Of a stretch of 56,734 bases of DNA, positions 9,961-19,696 are shown in pieces. The stretch is taken from the NCBI RefSeq assembly GCF_014219065.1, contig NZ_JACLGO010000030.1, positions 1 through 56,734 of the forward strand, in the 5' to 3' direction. The number at the start of each line of letters is the position of its first letter. The first letter of the stretch is position 1. Both the position numbers and the translations under genes were made by a program. Source of the DNA: Halopseudomonas xiamenensis. Lineage in GTDB: Bacteria; Pseudomonadota; Gammaproteobacteria; Pseudomonadales; Pseudomonadaceae. A model generated the notes under the pieces. The model was not told the origin of the DNA and made no database searches. It worked only from the letters and a program-made list of their open reading frames with translations.

Positions 9961-11079
9961 ATGGATTTACTCGATAAACGACCTGCCAGGCTGTACCGAT
10001 ATTTCTTCGGTACAGCCGAATTCGATGAAGCGAAGTTCGAACTCAGGATAAACGGAACGCCTGTAGCGATTGAACGCAGGCCATTGGTATTACTGGCAAA
10101 AATGCTCGAGCATGCAGACCAGGTAGTGACCAAGGGCGAACTTCTGCAAACGGTCTGGGGCGGCCGGCTCACCGTGGAGAACGTATTGGCCAACGCAACG
10201 GCCAAGTTGCGCAAGGCACTGGGGGAAAATGCCCCGCTGCTGATCACCATCCCCCGCGTCGGCTACCGCATCAAGGGGCCGGTCAGGAAGATGGAGGCCG
10301 AGCCCGACTGCAGCATCATTCCCTCGCTGCCCCACCTCAGTGCACATCTGGCGGCCAGCAACCCGCTGTTCACCAGCGCGCGGATCAGCCCACCCCCGCC
10401 CTCATCCCATTACCTGGATGTCATTTCGATGAACCCAACCGGCGAACTCGGCAGCTTCGGCGCTACCGTCGATGCCCAGGCGGATATGGCGAGCGCCTAT
10501 GCGGAGGGCGCAGCCTTCCACGCGGCAGGTGGTACCAGTCTGGATGCATGGGCCGGACGGCACCACCTATCGATCATGCCGCTGGAACAACGGCTCGATC
10601 TGTTCATGAGCCTGGCCAGGGAAGTGTCCATGCAGCACTCCAAAGGCACCGTGCATTCGTTCCTGAAGCCCGACAACCTGATTGTGTCCGAAGATGGTCA
10701 TATAAGAATCACGGCACCCGGGAAGTCCCTGGGCAATCCGGCCCCGGAGCAACATTACAACAATTGCAGTTGCTTCTACCGCGCCCCGGAAACCTACCGC
10801 AACGGCGGTGTATCCCAGCGCAGCGATATCTACTCCCTGGGCGTTCTTCTGTACCAGATACTGGCCTCGGACTTTTCCCGGCCACTGCTTCCTGACTGGC
10901 GACAAGACATCACCAACAGATCGATCCAGCATACGATTGAAGCAGCCACTCACTCCTGCCCTTCCCTGCGGCCGGGGTCAGTGGAAGACCTAGTTAAACC
11001 CTTGTACACCCACCGAATCGGACATCACCAACAGCCTGAAATCTGGACGGCTGCCCTGGCAAACATGTTCCGGCAGTAG
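9961..11079 (+). CDS. Winged-helix DNA-binding protein fused to a protein-kinase C-lobe (pseudokinase)
   Basis: The protein has 372 residues and the RBS is GAGGAGA seven bases before the ATG. Residues 15-105 form an OmpR/PhoB-type winged helix (RRPLVLLAKMLEHADQVVTKGE, split around the recognition helix, ending TIPRVGYRIKGPV). After a Pro/Ser-rich linker, residues 190-340 match the C-lobe of Ser/Thr kinases. HSFLKPDN at 232-239 replaces HRDLKPxN, APG at 252-254 replaces DFG, RAPE is kept at 274-277 and SDIYSLGVLLYQIL is kept. Both catalytic aspartates are gone and no glycine loop or N-lobe lysine is visible, so it should not phosphorylate. It lies just upstream of the ops-led exopolysaccharide operon and is a candidate regulator of it. 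Confidence 0.8.
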   Translation: MDLLDKRPARLYRYFFGTAEFDEAKFELRINGTPVAIERRPLVLLAKMLEHADQVVTKGELLQTVWGGRLTVENVLANATAKLRKALGENAPLLITIPRVGYRIKGPVRKMEAEPDCSIIPSLPHLSAHLAASNPLFTSARISPPPPSSHYLDVISMNPTGELGSFGATVDAQADMASAYAEGAAFHAAGGTSLDAWAGRHHLSIMPLEQRLDLFMSLAREVSMQHSKGTVHSFLKPDNLIVSEDGHIRITAPGKSLGNPAPEQHYNNCSCFYRAPETYRNGGVSQRSDIYSLGVLLYQILASDFSRPLLPDWRQDITNRSIQHTIEAATHSCPSLRPGSVEDLVKPLYTHRIGHHQQPEIWTAALANMFRQ

Positions 11080-11203
11080 CGGTACGTTTTACCAAACTGC
11101 TTTTTCTCAAACGTGCAGTAGCCGTTGTGGCTGCCGTATGCCCGCCCGAGAAAGTTTTATACCGACATATCAACAGTTCTCAGGATCCGACTGCAAATCC
11201 TGG

Positions 11204-11215
11204 GGCGGTAGCGTG
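11204..11215 (+). promoter_or_regulatory. ops element (RfaH recruitment site) in the exopolysaccharide leader
   Basis: GGCGGTAGCGTG is an exact match to the 12-base ops core, and its context GGGGCGGTAGCGTGCCT also matches the end of the enterobacterial JUMPstart sequence. It lies 60 bases before the first codon of the Wzc-type gene and ahead of about 17 kb of co-directional polysaccharide genes. In known systems RNA polymerase pauses here and recruits RfaH, which prevents Rho-dependent termination over long operons. RfaH itself is not in the window. Confidence 0.85.
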
Positions 11216-11274
11216 CCTGAAAAGGCCATGCCGGAGCTCCCCATACTCACATTTGCGCCCGCGCAAGGAAAATC

Positions 11275-13503
11275 ATGCAAAACATTTCGTCCCCCTATCG
11301 CAACCAGGGCAATACCGATGAAATCGATCTGGCAGTGCTGTTCGGCGCACTGATCGAAGGCAAATGGATCATTGCCGGCCTGACGATCGCGTTCGCCCTG
11401 CTGGGCATGGCCTATGCCATCCTGGCGACGCCAATCTTTCAGGCCAACGCGCTGATCCAGATCGAGGAGAAAAGCGGTGGGCGACTGGCGGGGCTGTCGG
11501 AACTGTCCGATGTCTTCGGAACCCCTTCCAAGGCCGTCACCGAGATCGAACTGCTCAAGTCCCGGGCCGTCATAGGCCAGGCCGTGATCAACCTGAAACT
11601 GGACACGCTCTCGGCACCCAACCACTTCCCACTGATCGGCGAATGGGCAGCGCGGCGCTTCCAACCGCACTTCAGAGGCGAGGTGGCCATGCCCTGGTTT
11701 GGCCTGACCGAGTATGCCTGGGGCGGCGAGGAGCTGGATATCTTCCAGCTGGAGGTACCCGCCGAATACCTGGACAAACCCCTGACCCTGGTGGCCGGGG
11801 AGCACGATTACTTCAGTCTTTACGATGAAGATGACGCACAGCTGCTCACCGGGCAGATCGGCCAGCAGCTCGACCAGAACGGCTTCAAGGTGCAGATCGC
11901 TACCCTGCGGGCGCGGCCAGGCACCCGTTTCACGGTATCCCGCAACCGCCTGCTGAATACCATCATGCACTACCAGAATGAGCTGGAAGCCAGTGAGCGC
12001 TCCAGGGATTCCGGCATCATCAGCCTCAGCCTCCAGCACCCGGACCACCAGCACTCCATTCGCGTCCTGGATGAAGTAAGCCGTCTCTACGTTCGCCAGA
12101 ACGTAGAGCGCAACTCCGCCGAAGCGGCACAGAGCCTGGAGTTCCTGCGCGAGCAGCTGCCCCAGGTGCGCTCGGAGCTGGAACGCTACGAGCAGGCCCT
12201 GAACGACTTCCAGATGAGCAGCAAGTCGGTCGACATCTCCATCGAAACCCAGTCGGTACTCAGCCAGATCATCGAGCTGGACACCCTGATCTCCGAGCAG
12301 AACCTCAAACGCGCCGAGTTGCAGCGCCGCTTCACCGGTGAGCATCCGTCCTACCAGATCCTGCTCGAACAGACCCAGCAGTTGCAACGGCAGCGCAACG
12401 AGTTGAGCAAGAAGGTCGATGAGCTGCCCGAAACCCAGCAGGAACTACTGCGTCTGTCACGGGATGTAGCGGTGACCACCGAGGTCTACACCGCCATGCT
12501 CAACCGCTCCCAGGAGCTGGATGTATTGCGCGCCGGCACCGTCGGCAACGTGCGCATCATCGACGCCGCCGACGCCAGCGTATCGCGCCCGGTTAAGCCG
12601 AAAAAGGCCCTGATCACCGTCCTGGCCACCCTGTTCGGCGGCTTTCTCGGCGTAGCCGTGGTGCTGCTGCGGCAGATTCACAATCGCGGCGTCGAGAACC
12701 CGGAGATCATCGAGCACCTGGGATTGCCGGTCTATGCCGCCATCCCCTTCAGCAAGGACCAGGAACATCTGGAGAAGAACCTGCGCAGCAACAGCAAGGC
12801 GGCGCAGCGCAACTCGCTGTTGCTGGCAATGAAGAACCCCGCCGACCTGGCCGTGGAGTCACTGCGCCGCCTGCGGACCAGCCTGCACTTCGCCCATGCC
12901 GAGGCGAAGAACAACGTACTGATGATCTCCGGCCCCAGCCCATCGGTGGGCAAGTCCTTCGTCGCCGCCAACCTGGCGGCGACCATGGCCCAGGCCGGAC
13001 AGAAAGTCCTGCTGATCGATGCCGACATGCGCAAGGGTTACCTCAACAAGATGTACCGCCTGCCCGCCAGGGATGGATTATCCGAGCTGCTCACCGCGCG
13101 CCTGGACCTGGACAGCGCCATCCATCGCACCGAAATCGACAGCTTGCACCTGATACCCCGCGGGCGCATTCCACCCAACCCTTCCGAGCTGTTGATGCAT
13201 GAGAACTTTCGGCGCTTTCTCGATGAAGTGGACGCACGTTATGACCTGATCGTGATCGACACCCCGCCGGTCCTGGCGGTGACCGACGCCTCGATCGTCG
13301 GTCGCGAAGCCGGCATCTGCCTGCTGGTCACCCGTTTCGGCCAGAACTCGGCCAAGGAGATAGAAGCCGCCAAGCGCTGTTTCGAGCAGGACGATATCCA
13401 GCTCAAGGGCGCCATCTTCAACGCCGTAATCAAGAAGTCATCCGTGTATGGATACAGTCACTACGGCCACTATTTCTATGAATACCGATCCGAAAAGGCC
13501 TGA
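11275..13503 (+). CDS. wzc: Wzc-type polysaccharide co-polymerase and tyrosine autokinase
   Basis: This 742-residue inner-membrane protein controls chain length and export in Wzy-dependent polysaccharide synthesis. It has a Wzz domain with a first membrane span at about 28-50, a long periplasmic coiled coil (about 250-420), and a second span at about 443-463. The cytoplasmic BY-kinase has Walker A GPSPSVGKS (553-561), Walker A' IDADMRKG (Asp582 and Asp584) and Walker B VIDTPP (Asp662). The tail holds a tyrosine cluster at 725, 727, 730, 733, 735 and 737, the expected autophosphorylation sites. RBS AAGGAAA precedes the ATG. No Wza or Wzb gene adjoins it, which is unusual for this class. Confidence 0.93.
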   Translation: MQNISSPYRNQGNTDEIDLAVLFGALIEGKWIIAGLTIAFALLGMAYAILATPIFQANALIQIEEKSGGRLAGLSELSDVFGTPSKAVTEIELLKSRAVIGQAVINLKLDTLSAPNHFPLIGEWAARRFQPHFRGEVAMPWFGLTEYAWGGEELDIFQLEVPAEYLDKPLTLVAGEHDYFSLYDEDDAQLLTGQIGQQLDQNGFKVQIATLRARPGTRFTVSRNRLLNTIMHYQNELEASERSRDSGIISLSLQHPDHQHSIRVLDEVSRLYVRQNVERNSAEAAQSLEFLREQLPQVRSELERYEQALNDFQMSSKSVDISIETQSVLSQIIELDTLISEQNLKRAELQRRFTGEHPSYQILLEQTQQLQRQRNELSKKVDELPETQQELLRLSRDVAVTTEVYTAMLNRSQELDVLRAGTVGNVRIIDAADASVSRPVKPKKALITVLATLFGGFLGVAVVLLRQIHNRGVENPEIIEHLGLPVYAAIPFSKDQEHLEKNLRSNSKAAQRNSLLLAMKNPADLAVESLRRLRTSLHFAHAEAKNNVLMISGPSPSVGKSFVAANLAATMAQAGQKVLLIDADMRKGYLNKMYRLPARDGLSELLTARLDLDSAIHRTEIDSLHLIPRGRIPPNPSELLMHENFRRFLDEVDARYDLIVIDTPPVLAVTDASIVGREAGICLLVTRFGQNSAKEIEAAKRCFEQDDIQLKGAIFNAVIKKSSVYGYSHYGHYFYEYRSEKA

Positions 13504-13560
13504 GGTCGTTACCCCTTCACCCGCTGACCAATCTGCCCTTATTGATGACAGGGAACCAAC

Positions 13561-14883
13561 ATGAAAGTAACCGTATTCGGCACCGGCTATGTCGGCCTGG
13601 TGCAAGGCGCCGTGCTGGCGGAAGTCGGCCACCAGGTCATATGCGTTGACGTCGATCCGGACAAGATCGAGCAATTGAAACAGGGACGTATTCCGATCCA
13701 TGAGCCTGGCCTGGAGAACCTGGTACGCGACAACCACGCCGCTGGCCGGCTGCAGTTCACCACCGATGCCGCCCTGGGCGTACTGCACGGCAGCGTCCAG
13801 TTCATCGCCGTGGGCACCCCGCCCGATGAAGACGGTTCCGCCGATCTGCAATACGTCCTTGCCGTCGCCAGCACCATCGCCGAACACATGGATGGGCACC
13901 GCATCATCATCAACAAATCCACCGTACCGGTAGGCACCGCAACCCGTGTGCAGCAGGCCGTCAGCCAGATACTCGCCGACCGGGGCAATCCAGCACTGAG
14001 CTTCGACGTGGTCTCCAACCCCGAGTTTCTCAAGGAAGGCTCCGCGGTGGCCGACTGCATGCGCCCCGACCGCATCATCATCGGTACCGACAGCAGCGCG
14101 GCCGAAGAAGTGATGCGCGAACTGTATGCGCCCTTCAACCGCAACCACGAGAAAATCATCGTCATGGATGTGCAGAGCGCAGAACTGACCAAGTATGCCG
14201 CCAACTGCATGCTCGCCACCAAGATCAGCTTCATGAACGAAATGGCCAACCTCGCCGAGCAGCTCGGCGCCGATATCGAGATGGTCCGCCAGGGCATCGG
14301 CTCGGACCCGCGCATCGGCTATCACTTCATCTATGCCGGCGCCGGTTACGGCGGCTCCTGTTTCCCCAAGGATATCCAGGCACTGATTCGTACCGCCGAC
14401 AGCATCGACTTCGACGCGCGCGTTCTCAAGGCAGTCGAGTCGCGCAACAGGGAGCAGAAGACCCTGTTGTTCCGCAAGATTTCCCGGCACTTCAACGGCA
14501 ACCTCAGCGGCAAGACCTTCGCCATCTGGGGGCTGGCGTTCAAACCCAATACCAACGACATGCGCGAGGCGCCCAGCCGCACGCTGATGGAGGCACTCTG
14601 GCAAGCCGGTGCGCGCGTGCAGGCGTACGACCCCGAAGCCATGGAAGAGACCCAGCGCCTGTACCTGCATCGCGATGACCTGCAGTTGTGCGGCACCAAG
14701 GAGGCAGCGCTCAGGGGCGCGGACGCGCTGGTAGTAGTCACCGATTGGCAGGCCTTCAAGGCGCCGGATTTCGAGCTGATCGCCAACTACCTGAGCAGCC
14801 CGGTGATCTTCGATGGCCGCAATCTGTACGAGCCCGCACGCATGCAGAACAAGGGCTTCCACTACTACGCCATAGGACGATGA
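13561..14883 (+). CDS. ugd: UDP-glucose 6-dehydrogenase
   Basis: It oxidises UDP-glucose to UDP-glucuronate with two NAD+, supplying the acidic sugar of the polymer. The 440-residue protein has the Rossmann motif GTGYVG near the start, [18 protein letters not shown], and the catalytic block [10 protein letters not shown] with Cys267. Every catalytic residue I can place is intact, in contrast to the paralogue at 42207. RBS AGGGA lies before the ATG. The next gene begins one base after this stop region, so the genes are translationally close. This is the dedicated Ugd of the ops-led cluster. Confidence 0.95.
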   Translation: MKVTVFGTGYVGLVQGAVLAEVGHQVICVDVDPDKIEQLKQGRIPIHEPGLENLVRDNHAAGRLQFTTDAALGVLHGSVQFIAVGTPPDEDGSADLQYVLAVASTIAEHMDGHRIIINKSTVPVGTATRVQQAVSQILADRGNPALSFDVVSNPEFLKEGSAVADCMRPDRIIIGTDSSAAEEVMRELYAPFNRNHEKIIVMDVQSAELTKYAANCMLATKISFMNEMANLAEQLGADIEMVRQGIGSDPRIGYHFIYAGAGYGGSCFPKDIQALIRTADSIDFDARVLKAVESRNREQKTLLFRKISRHFNGNLSGKTFAIWGLAFKPNTNDMREAPSRTLMEALWQAGARVQAYDPEAMEETQRLYLHRDDLQLCGTKEAALRGADALVVVTDWQAFKAPDFELIANYLSSPVIFDGRNLYEPARMQNKGFHYYAIGR

Positions 14884-14884
14884 A

Positions 14885-16096
14885 ATGAACATCGTCCTGC
14901 TCAACACCCTGTATCACCCCTACCGCATCGGCGGCGCCGAGGTGTCCGTGCAACTGCTGGCCGAGTCACTGGCCGATGCCGGGCACCAGGTCAGCGTCAT
15001 CACCCTGCACGATGCGCGGCAGTACCGGGTCGAGCAGCTCAATGGCGTGACCGTGCACCGTCTGCCGCTGAGAAACATCTACTGGCCATTCCCGGCAACG
15101 CACGGTAATCCGCTGCTGCGCCTGGCGTGGCATGTGCTGGATATCTACAACCCGCTGGCGCGGGCGGACGTGCGCCGGCTGCTCGAACAGATCCGCCCCG
15201 AGGTGCTGCACACCAACAATCTCGCCGGGTTTTCCGTAGCGGTGTGGGATGCGGCGCGGGCACTGGGTATCGCCGTGCTGCATACCTCGCGGGACTACTA
15301 TCTGATCCATCCCAACTGCACGCTGTATGACGGCGAGCGCAATCAGCCCCCGACGGCGCTGGCCTGCCGGCTGTTTTCGCTGGTCAAGAAGTGGCGCTCG
15401 CAACAGGTACGGCAGTATGTGGCGATCAGCGAGCATGTGGGCTGCCTGCATCGAAAGCTGGGCTATTTCCGTCATGCATCCGCCGAGGTGATCTACAACT
15501 CGATAACCCAGCCGGAACTGCCCCCACGCAGCCGCAGCTCCGGGCAGACCGTGACGCTGGGCTATATGGGCAGGCTGGAGCCAGCCAAGGGCATCGAACT
15601 GGCCCTGCAGGTATGTCGCCGGCTCGGGCCGGGCTATCGCCTGCACATCGCCGGCACTGGCCAGGCCGCGTACATGGCGCAGTTGCAGGCAGCCAATGCC
15701 GATCTGCCGCTGACCTGGTTGGGCCATGTGCCGCCGGCACAGTTCTTCCCCGCCATCGACATCCTGCTGGTGCCATCGCAATGGGCCGAGCCGCTTGGAC
15801 GAGTGGTGCTGGAAGCGGCTTCCCATGGCGTGCCGGTAGTCGGCTCGGATTGCGGCGGCATCCCGGAAATCATCAACCCGGGCCACACCGGCTACGCCTG
15901 CCCGCCCGATGACGCCGACGCCTTCGCCGAGGCCGTACGCAAGCTGGCCGCCCAGGACTGGCGGACCCTCACCACGCAATGCACCATCTGGGCCAGACAG
16001 TTCTCCCGGCAAAGCATCACCCAGCAGTACCTGCGCGCCTTCGAACAACAGAGTGAGCTGCCAAACACGCGCTCGCCGACAACACCGCTGGCGTAG
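14885..16096 (+). CDS. Glycosyltransferase, GT4 family
   Basis: The 403-residue GT-B protein has an N-terminal acceptor domain starting with the glycine-rich GGAEVSVQLLAESLADAGH and a GT4 donor domain (MGRLEPAKGIELAL, then EPLGRVVLE at 302-310, the E-x7-E motif of retaining enzymes). It would add one sugar of the repeat unit from a nucleotide sugar on the cytoplasmic face. Donor and linkage cannot be read. It follows ugd by a single base, consistent with coupled translation. The next 140 bases hold a palindromic repeat. Confidence 0.88.
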   Translation: MNIVLLNTLYHPYRIGGAEVSVQLLAESLADAGHQVSVITLHDARQYRVEQLNGVTVHRLPLRNIYWPFPATHGNPLLRLAWHVLDIYNPLARADVRRLLEQIRPEVLHTNNLAGFSVAVWDAARALGIAVLHTSRDYYLIHPNCTLYDGERNQPPTALACRLFSLVKKWRSQQVRQYVAISEHVGCLHRKLGYFRHASAEVIYNSITQPELPPRSRSSGQTVTLGYMGRLEPAKGIELALQVCRRLGPGYRLHIAGTGQAAYMAQLQAANADLPLTWLGHVPPAQFFPAIDILLVPSQWAEPLGRVVLEAASHGVPVVGSDCGGIPEIINPGHTGYACPPDDADAFAEAVRKLAAQDWRTLTTQCTIWARQFSRQSITQQYLRAFEQQSELPNTRSPTTPLA

Positions 16097-16099
16097 CAC

Positions 16100-16178
16100 C
16101 CAAACGCTGACCGGGGCGCTATCCCCCCAGGACATACGCTCACCCGGGTTGTCGAGCGCCCGCTCGACGACAGCAACC
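16100..16178. repeat. Palindromic repeats between a glycosyltransferase gene and wzy
   Basis: The palindrome GTCGAGCG-CC-CGCTCGAC (16151-16168), within GGGTTGTCGAGCG, matches the units at 4.6, 26.6 and 38.7 kb. The preceding bases (about 16105-16130) resemble the GGTCCGxxTCGGGCGCTA-type unit. It lies inside the operon between two co-directional genes, where such stems can affect mRNA stability. Confidence 0.65.
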
Positions 16179-16237
16179 CCAAAGATCGCATTTCATCTCA
16201 ACCATCGACATCACATCACCACCACACCAGAGCCACC

Positions 16238-17548
16238 ATGAAATCCCAGTATTTCCGCCTCAATACCGCATTCCTGTTGCTGGTACTCCTGTTCGTGGTA
16301 CTCGGTAACCTGCCGCGCTTCGTACCGATTGCCGGCTCGTTCGGCAATATCAATGCCAGCGAACTGGTGCTGTACCTGTGCGCCGCACCGATACTGGTCA
16401 AGAACTTCAAGCGGGTCATCACCTCCAGGGCGGTGTTGTTCCTGCTGTGCCTCAACACCTTCTCGCTCGGCGTCGGCATCTACCATTACGGCGCCGCCAG
16501 CGATGCCATCTTCTACAACATCCGCCTCAGCGCCATGATCCTCTCGGCATTTGCCGCCGGCGTGGCCATGCACTGGGTGTTTCGCGACGATATCTCCCGC
16601 CTGGCCAAGGCCTTCGCCATCACCTACGGCATCGCCACCCTGTTCAGCTTCGTCGTGCTGGCCCTGTATCCCGACTCCACCGTGCTCTGGCTGAAACTCG
16701 AGCAGATGGGCATCAACTTCACCGGCGACCCGCATCAGTTCCGCCTGGTCTCCACCTACCTGGACCCGAACTTCTTCGGCACCATCATAGTGCTGCCGAT
16801 CCTGATGGCGACTCTGGTCATTCGCCACACGCCCTACTTCGCCCTGTTACTGATGATGGTGGTCGCCCTGCTGTTCAGTTTCTCCCGTTCGGGCATCTCC
16901 CTGGCGCTGCTCGCCTTCACCTGCCTGTTCGGCATCCGCCTGCTGAGCACCGTCACCCAGTACCAGATGAAGCGCATTACCGTGCAGCCCCTGCATGTCT
17001 ATTTCCTGCTGTTGTCACCCTTCCTGGTCCTGGCGCTGATCTACAGTTTCGACAGCCAGATCGAGCGGGTCATCGAGCGCTTCACCTCCACCCGCGCCGA
17101 CAACTCCGCGCTGTCACGACTCAGGGCATTCCAGACCGGCATGGACCTGATTGCCGAACACCCCCTGCTCGGTCATGGCTACAACTTTTCCATCAGGCAG
17201 CTGCTCAAGACCGGCACCAAGGTCGACTCCAGCCTGCAACTGGTGATCATCAGCTATGGCTTCGTCGGCACCCTGGTCAGCTTCATCGCCGCCGGCACCT
17301 GGGCCTGGATCATCGGCAGCAAGCTTCGCCACCTGGCCTCACCACTGCCCTACCAGCTGTTCCGGATGCTCATCGTCTACACCGCATTGACCCTGCTCTG
17401 GGCCGGGCACTTCAACCAGATCGTCTTCTACCCGTTCTGGCTGCTGCCGGTACTGGCGCTGTTCTTCTACTTCGACCAGCTCTGCGTGAGCCTGAAATCA
17501 CCCCACTTTGCACGGAGCCGCCATGCAGCATTCGCACATAGCCTTTGA
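16238..17548 (+). CDS. wzy: O-antigen ligase/polymerase-like membrane protein, probable Wzy polymerase
   Basis: The 436-residue protein is very hydrophobic, with about ten to twelve membrane spans and a large loop around residues 270-330. That loop contains ERFTSTRADNSALSRL and AEHPLLGHGYNF, the weakly conserved signature of the Wzy/WaaL superfamily (arginine-rich loop followed by G-x-G). Its position between glycosyltransferase genes, with a flippase downstream, makes polymerase more likely than ligase. It would join lipid-linked repeat units at the periplasmic face. Its end overlaps the next gene's start by 26 bases. Confidence 0.8.
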   Translation: MKSQYFRLNTAFLLLVLLFVVLGNLPRFVPIAGSFGNINASELVLYLCAAPILVKNFKRVITSRAVLFLLCLNTFSLGVGIYHYGAASDAIFYNIRLSAMILSAFAAGVAMHWVFRDDISRLAKAFAITYGIATLFSFVVLALYPDSTVLWLKLEQMGINFTGDPHQFRLVSTYLDPNFFGTIIVLPILMATLVIRHTPYFALLLMMVVALLFSFSRSGISLALLAFTCLFGIRLLSTVTQYQMKRITVQPLHVYFLLLSPFLVLALIYSFDSQIERVIERFTSTRADNSALSRLRAFQTGMDLIAEHPLLGHGYNFSIRQLLKTGTKVDSSLQLVIISYGFVGTLVSFIAAGTWAWIIGSKLRHLASPLPYQLFRMLIVYTALTLLWAGHFNQIVFYPFWLLPVLALFFYFDQLCVSLKSPHFARSRHAAFAHSL

Positions 17549-18530
17549 CTCCAGGTGGATCGGCCAGCATGGCATCGGCCGCTTCGCCACCGAACTGCAG
17601 GATCGCCTCAACTTCACCTGCCTGTTCACCGACCCGGCTCACCCGAGTTCATTCGCCTCATCCATCAGGCTCGGTCGCTGGCTGGCCAGCAGTGGTGCCA
17701 AGGCGCTGTACAGCCCTGGCTACATTCCACCATCGGCCAGCCGCCTACCCTTCGTGTTCACCATCCACGACCTCAACCACCTGGATGTCGAGCACAACAG
17801 TTCGGCCCTGAAGAAGCTCTACTACCAGTTGATCATCCGCCCCGCCGTGCACCGGGCCGCGCAGGTACTGACCGTGTCGGAATTCTCCCGCCAGCGCATC
17901 ATCGACTGGGCGGATTGCCGACCGGAGCAGGTCAGCGTGGTGAGCAACGGCGTCAGTGATGCATTCCACACCGGCGTGCTACCCAGGCAGCCCGGCTTTG
18001 CCTACTTCTTCTGCTGCAGCAACCGCAAGGGGCACAAGAATGAACCGCGGCTGATCCGCGCCTTCAGGCACAGCGGCCTGTATCGCGACAGCAAGTTGGT
18101 CTTCACCGGCACCGCCACAATGGAGTTGCAGCGGTTGATCCACCGCGATGGCCTGGAGCGGCGGGTGCTGTTCACCGGGCAGCTCAGCGAAAACGAACTG
18201 GCCTCCTGGTACCGCGGCGCCATCGCCACGGTGTTTCCGTCCCTGTACGAAGGCTTCGGGCTACCGGTCGCCGAGAGCATGGCCTGCGGCACGCCGGTCA
18301 TCACTTCACGAACCTCATCCATGCCGGAAGTCGGCGCCGGCGCCGCCCTGTATGTCGACCCGACCGATACCGAGAACATCGCCACCGCCATGCTCGCCGT
18401 CGCCGGCAGCGAAGAACTGAGCCGCACCCTGAGCGCCAAGGGCCTGATCCAGGCACGCAATTTCACCTGGGACAGAACCGCAGATCTGGTCAGCCAGGCA
18501 CTGGAAAAGCTGTCTCCCCTCATCGCATGA
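17523..18530 (+). CDS. Glycosyltransferase, GT4 family
   Basis: The 335-residue GT-B enzyme starts at the ATG giving MQHSHIAFDSRW. GGAG six bases upstream favours this start over the in-frame TTG five codons earlier. The donor domain contains SLYEGFGLPVAESMACGTPV with the E-x7-E pair at 243 and 251, typical of retaining GT4 mannosyl and glucosyl transferases. The N-terminal FDSRWIGQHGIGRF resembles the WbaZ/MtfB-type mannosyltransferase group. It overlaps wzy by 26 bases, indicating tight coupling. A mannose donor is plausible because manC is in the operon, but this is not proven. Confidence 0.87.
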   Translation: MQHSHIAFDSRWIGQHGIGRFATELQDRLNFTCLFTDPAHPSSFASSIRLGRWLASSGAKALYSPGYIPPSASRLPFVFTIHDLNHLDVEHNSSALKKLYYQLIIRPAVHRAAQVLTVSEFSRQRIIDWADCRPEQVSVVSNGVSDAFHTGVLPRQPGFAYFFCCSNRKGHKNEPRLIRAFRHSGLYRDSKLVFTGTATMELQRLIHRDGLERRVLFTGQLSENELASWYRGAIATVFPSLYEGFGLPVAESMACGTPVITSRTSSMPEVGAGAALYVDPTDTENIATAMLAVAGSEELSRTLSAKGLIQARNFTWDRTADLVSQALEKLSPLIA

Positions 18531-18548
18531 ACATCAAAGGAACCCGCA

Positions 18549-19694
18549 ATGAAAGTCGCCATCGTTGTTGACTGGCTCACCGTCTACTCGGGCGCCGAGC
18601 GCGTCGTCGAGCAGATTCTGCAGTTGTACCCGGATGCCGACCTGTTCTCCCTGGTCGACTTCCTGGAAGAAGACCAGCGTGCCTTTCTCAATGGCAAGCA
18701 GGCCACCACCTCGTTCATCCAGCGCATGCCCATGGCCAGGAAGCGTTACCGTCATTACCTGCCGCTGATGCCCCTGGCCATCGAGCAGTTCGACCTGAGC
18801 AGTTACGACCTGGTCATCTCCAGCTCCCACGCGGTGGCCAAGGGCGTGCTGACCGGGCCGGACCAGCTGCATATCTGCTACATCCACTCGCCGGTGCGCT
18901 ACGCCTGGGACCTGCAGCATCAATACCTGCTGGAATCCGGGCTCAGTCGCGGGCTGAAGAACTGGATCGCCCGCTGGTCGCTGCATTACATCCGCAACTT
19001 CGATGCGCGCTCATCACTCGGCGTCAATGTGTTCATCGCCAATTCCGAGTTCATCGCCCGGCGCGTGCAGAAGTGCTACCGGCGTCCGGCCGAGGTGGTC
19101 TATCCACCGGTGAACATCCAGGACTTCAGCCTGCAATCCAACAAGCAGGAGTTCTACGTCGCCGCCTCGCGCATGGTGCCCTACAAGCGCATGGACATGA
19201 TCGCCGAGGCTTTCCGGCACATGCCCGGGCGCCAGCTGGTGATCATCGGCGACGGCCCGGACATCCACAAGGTACGCGCCAAGGCAGCTGGCGCGCCCAA
19301 TATCACGGTTACCGGCTTCCTGCCCTTCGCGCAGATGAAACGCTACATGCAGGACGCCAGGGCGTTCGTGTTCGCCGCCGAGGAGGATTTCGGCATCACC
19401 CCGGTCGAGGCCATGGCCTGCGGCACGCCGGTGATCGCCTACGGCAAGGGCGGCGCCCTGGAAACCGTCATCGACGGTAGAACAGGACTGTTCTTTCCCC
19501 AGCAGAATGTCGAATCGCTCATCCAGGCCGTGGAGCGCTTCGAAACCACCGGCCACGCCATCAGTCCCGAAAGTTGTCGCGAGCAGGCGGAGCATTTTTC
19601 CGTCGAGCTGTTTCGCGAGCGATTTTCCCGGACGGTGGCGGCGGCCATCCAGGAGTTCAACCCGCATCCCTCTTTTACCCCGACAGGAGTATGA
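18549..19694 (+). CDS. Glycosyltransferase, GT4 family (mannosyltransferase-like)
   Basis: The 381-residue GT-B protein has a strong RBS (AAAGGA) before its ATG. It begins [19 protein letters not shown], and [16 protein letters not shown] is characteristic of WbaZ-like mannosyltransferases. The donor motif EDFGITPVE occupies 279-287. It probably transfers mannose from GDP-mannose to the growing lipid-linked unit, an inference from family resemblance and from manC following directly. The stop codon TGA shares bases with an ATG in the manC leader at 19691. Confidence 0.87.
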   Translation: MKVAIVVDWLTVYSGAERVVEQILQLYPDADLFSLVDFLEEDQRAFLNGKQATTSFIQRMPMARKRYRHYLPLMPLAIEQFDLSSYDLVISSSHAVAKGVLTGPDQLHICYIHSPVRYAWDLQHQYLLESGLSRGLKNWIARWSLHYIRNFDARSSLGVNVFIANSEFIARRVQKCYRRPAEVVYPPVNIQDFSLQSNKQEFYVAASRMVPYKRMDMIAEAFRHMPGRQLVIIGDGPDIHKVRAKAAGAPNITVTGFLPFAQMKRYMQDARAFVFAAEEDFGITPVEAMACGTPVIAYGKGGALETVIDGRTGLFFPQQNVESLIQAVERFETTGHAISPESCREQAEHFSVELFRERFSRTVAAAIQEFNPHPSFTPTGV

Positions 19695-19696
19695 CC

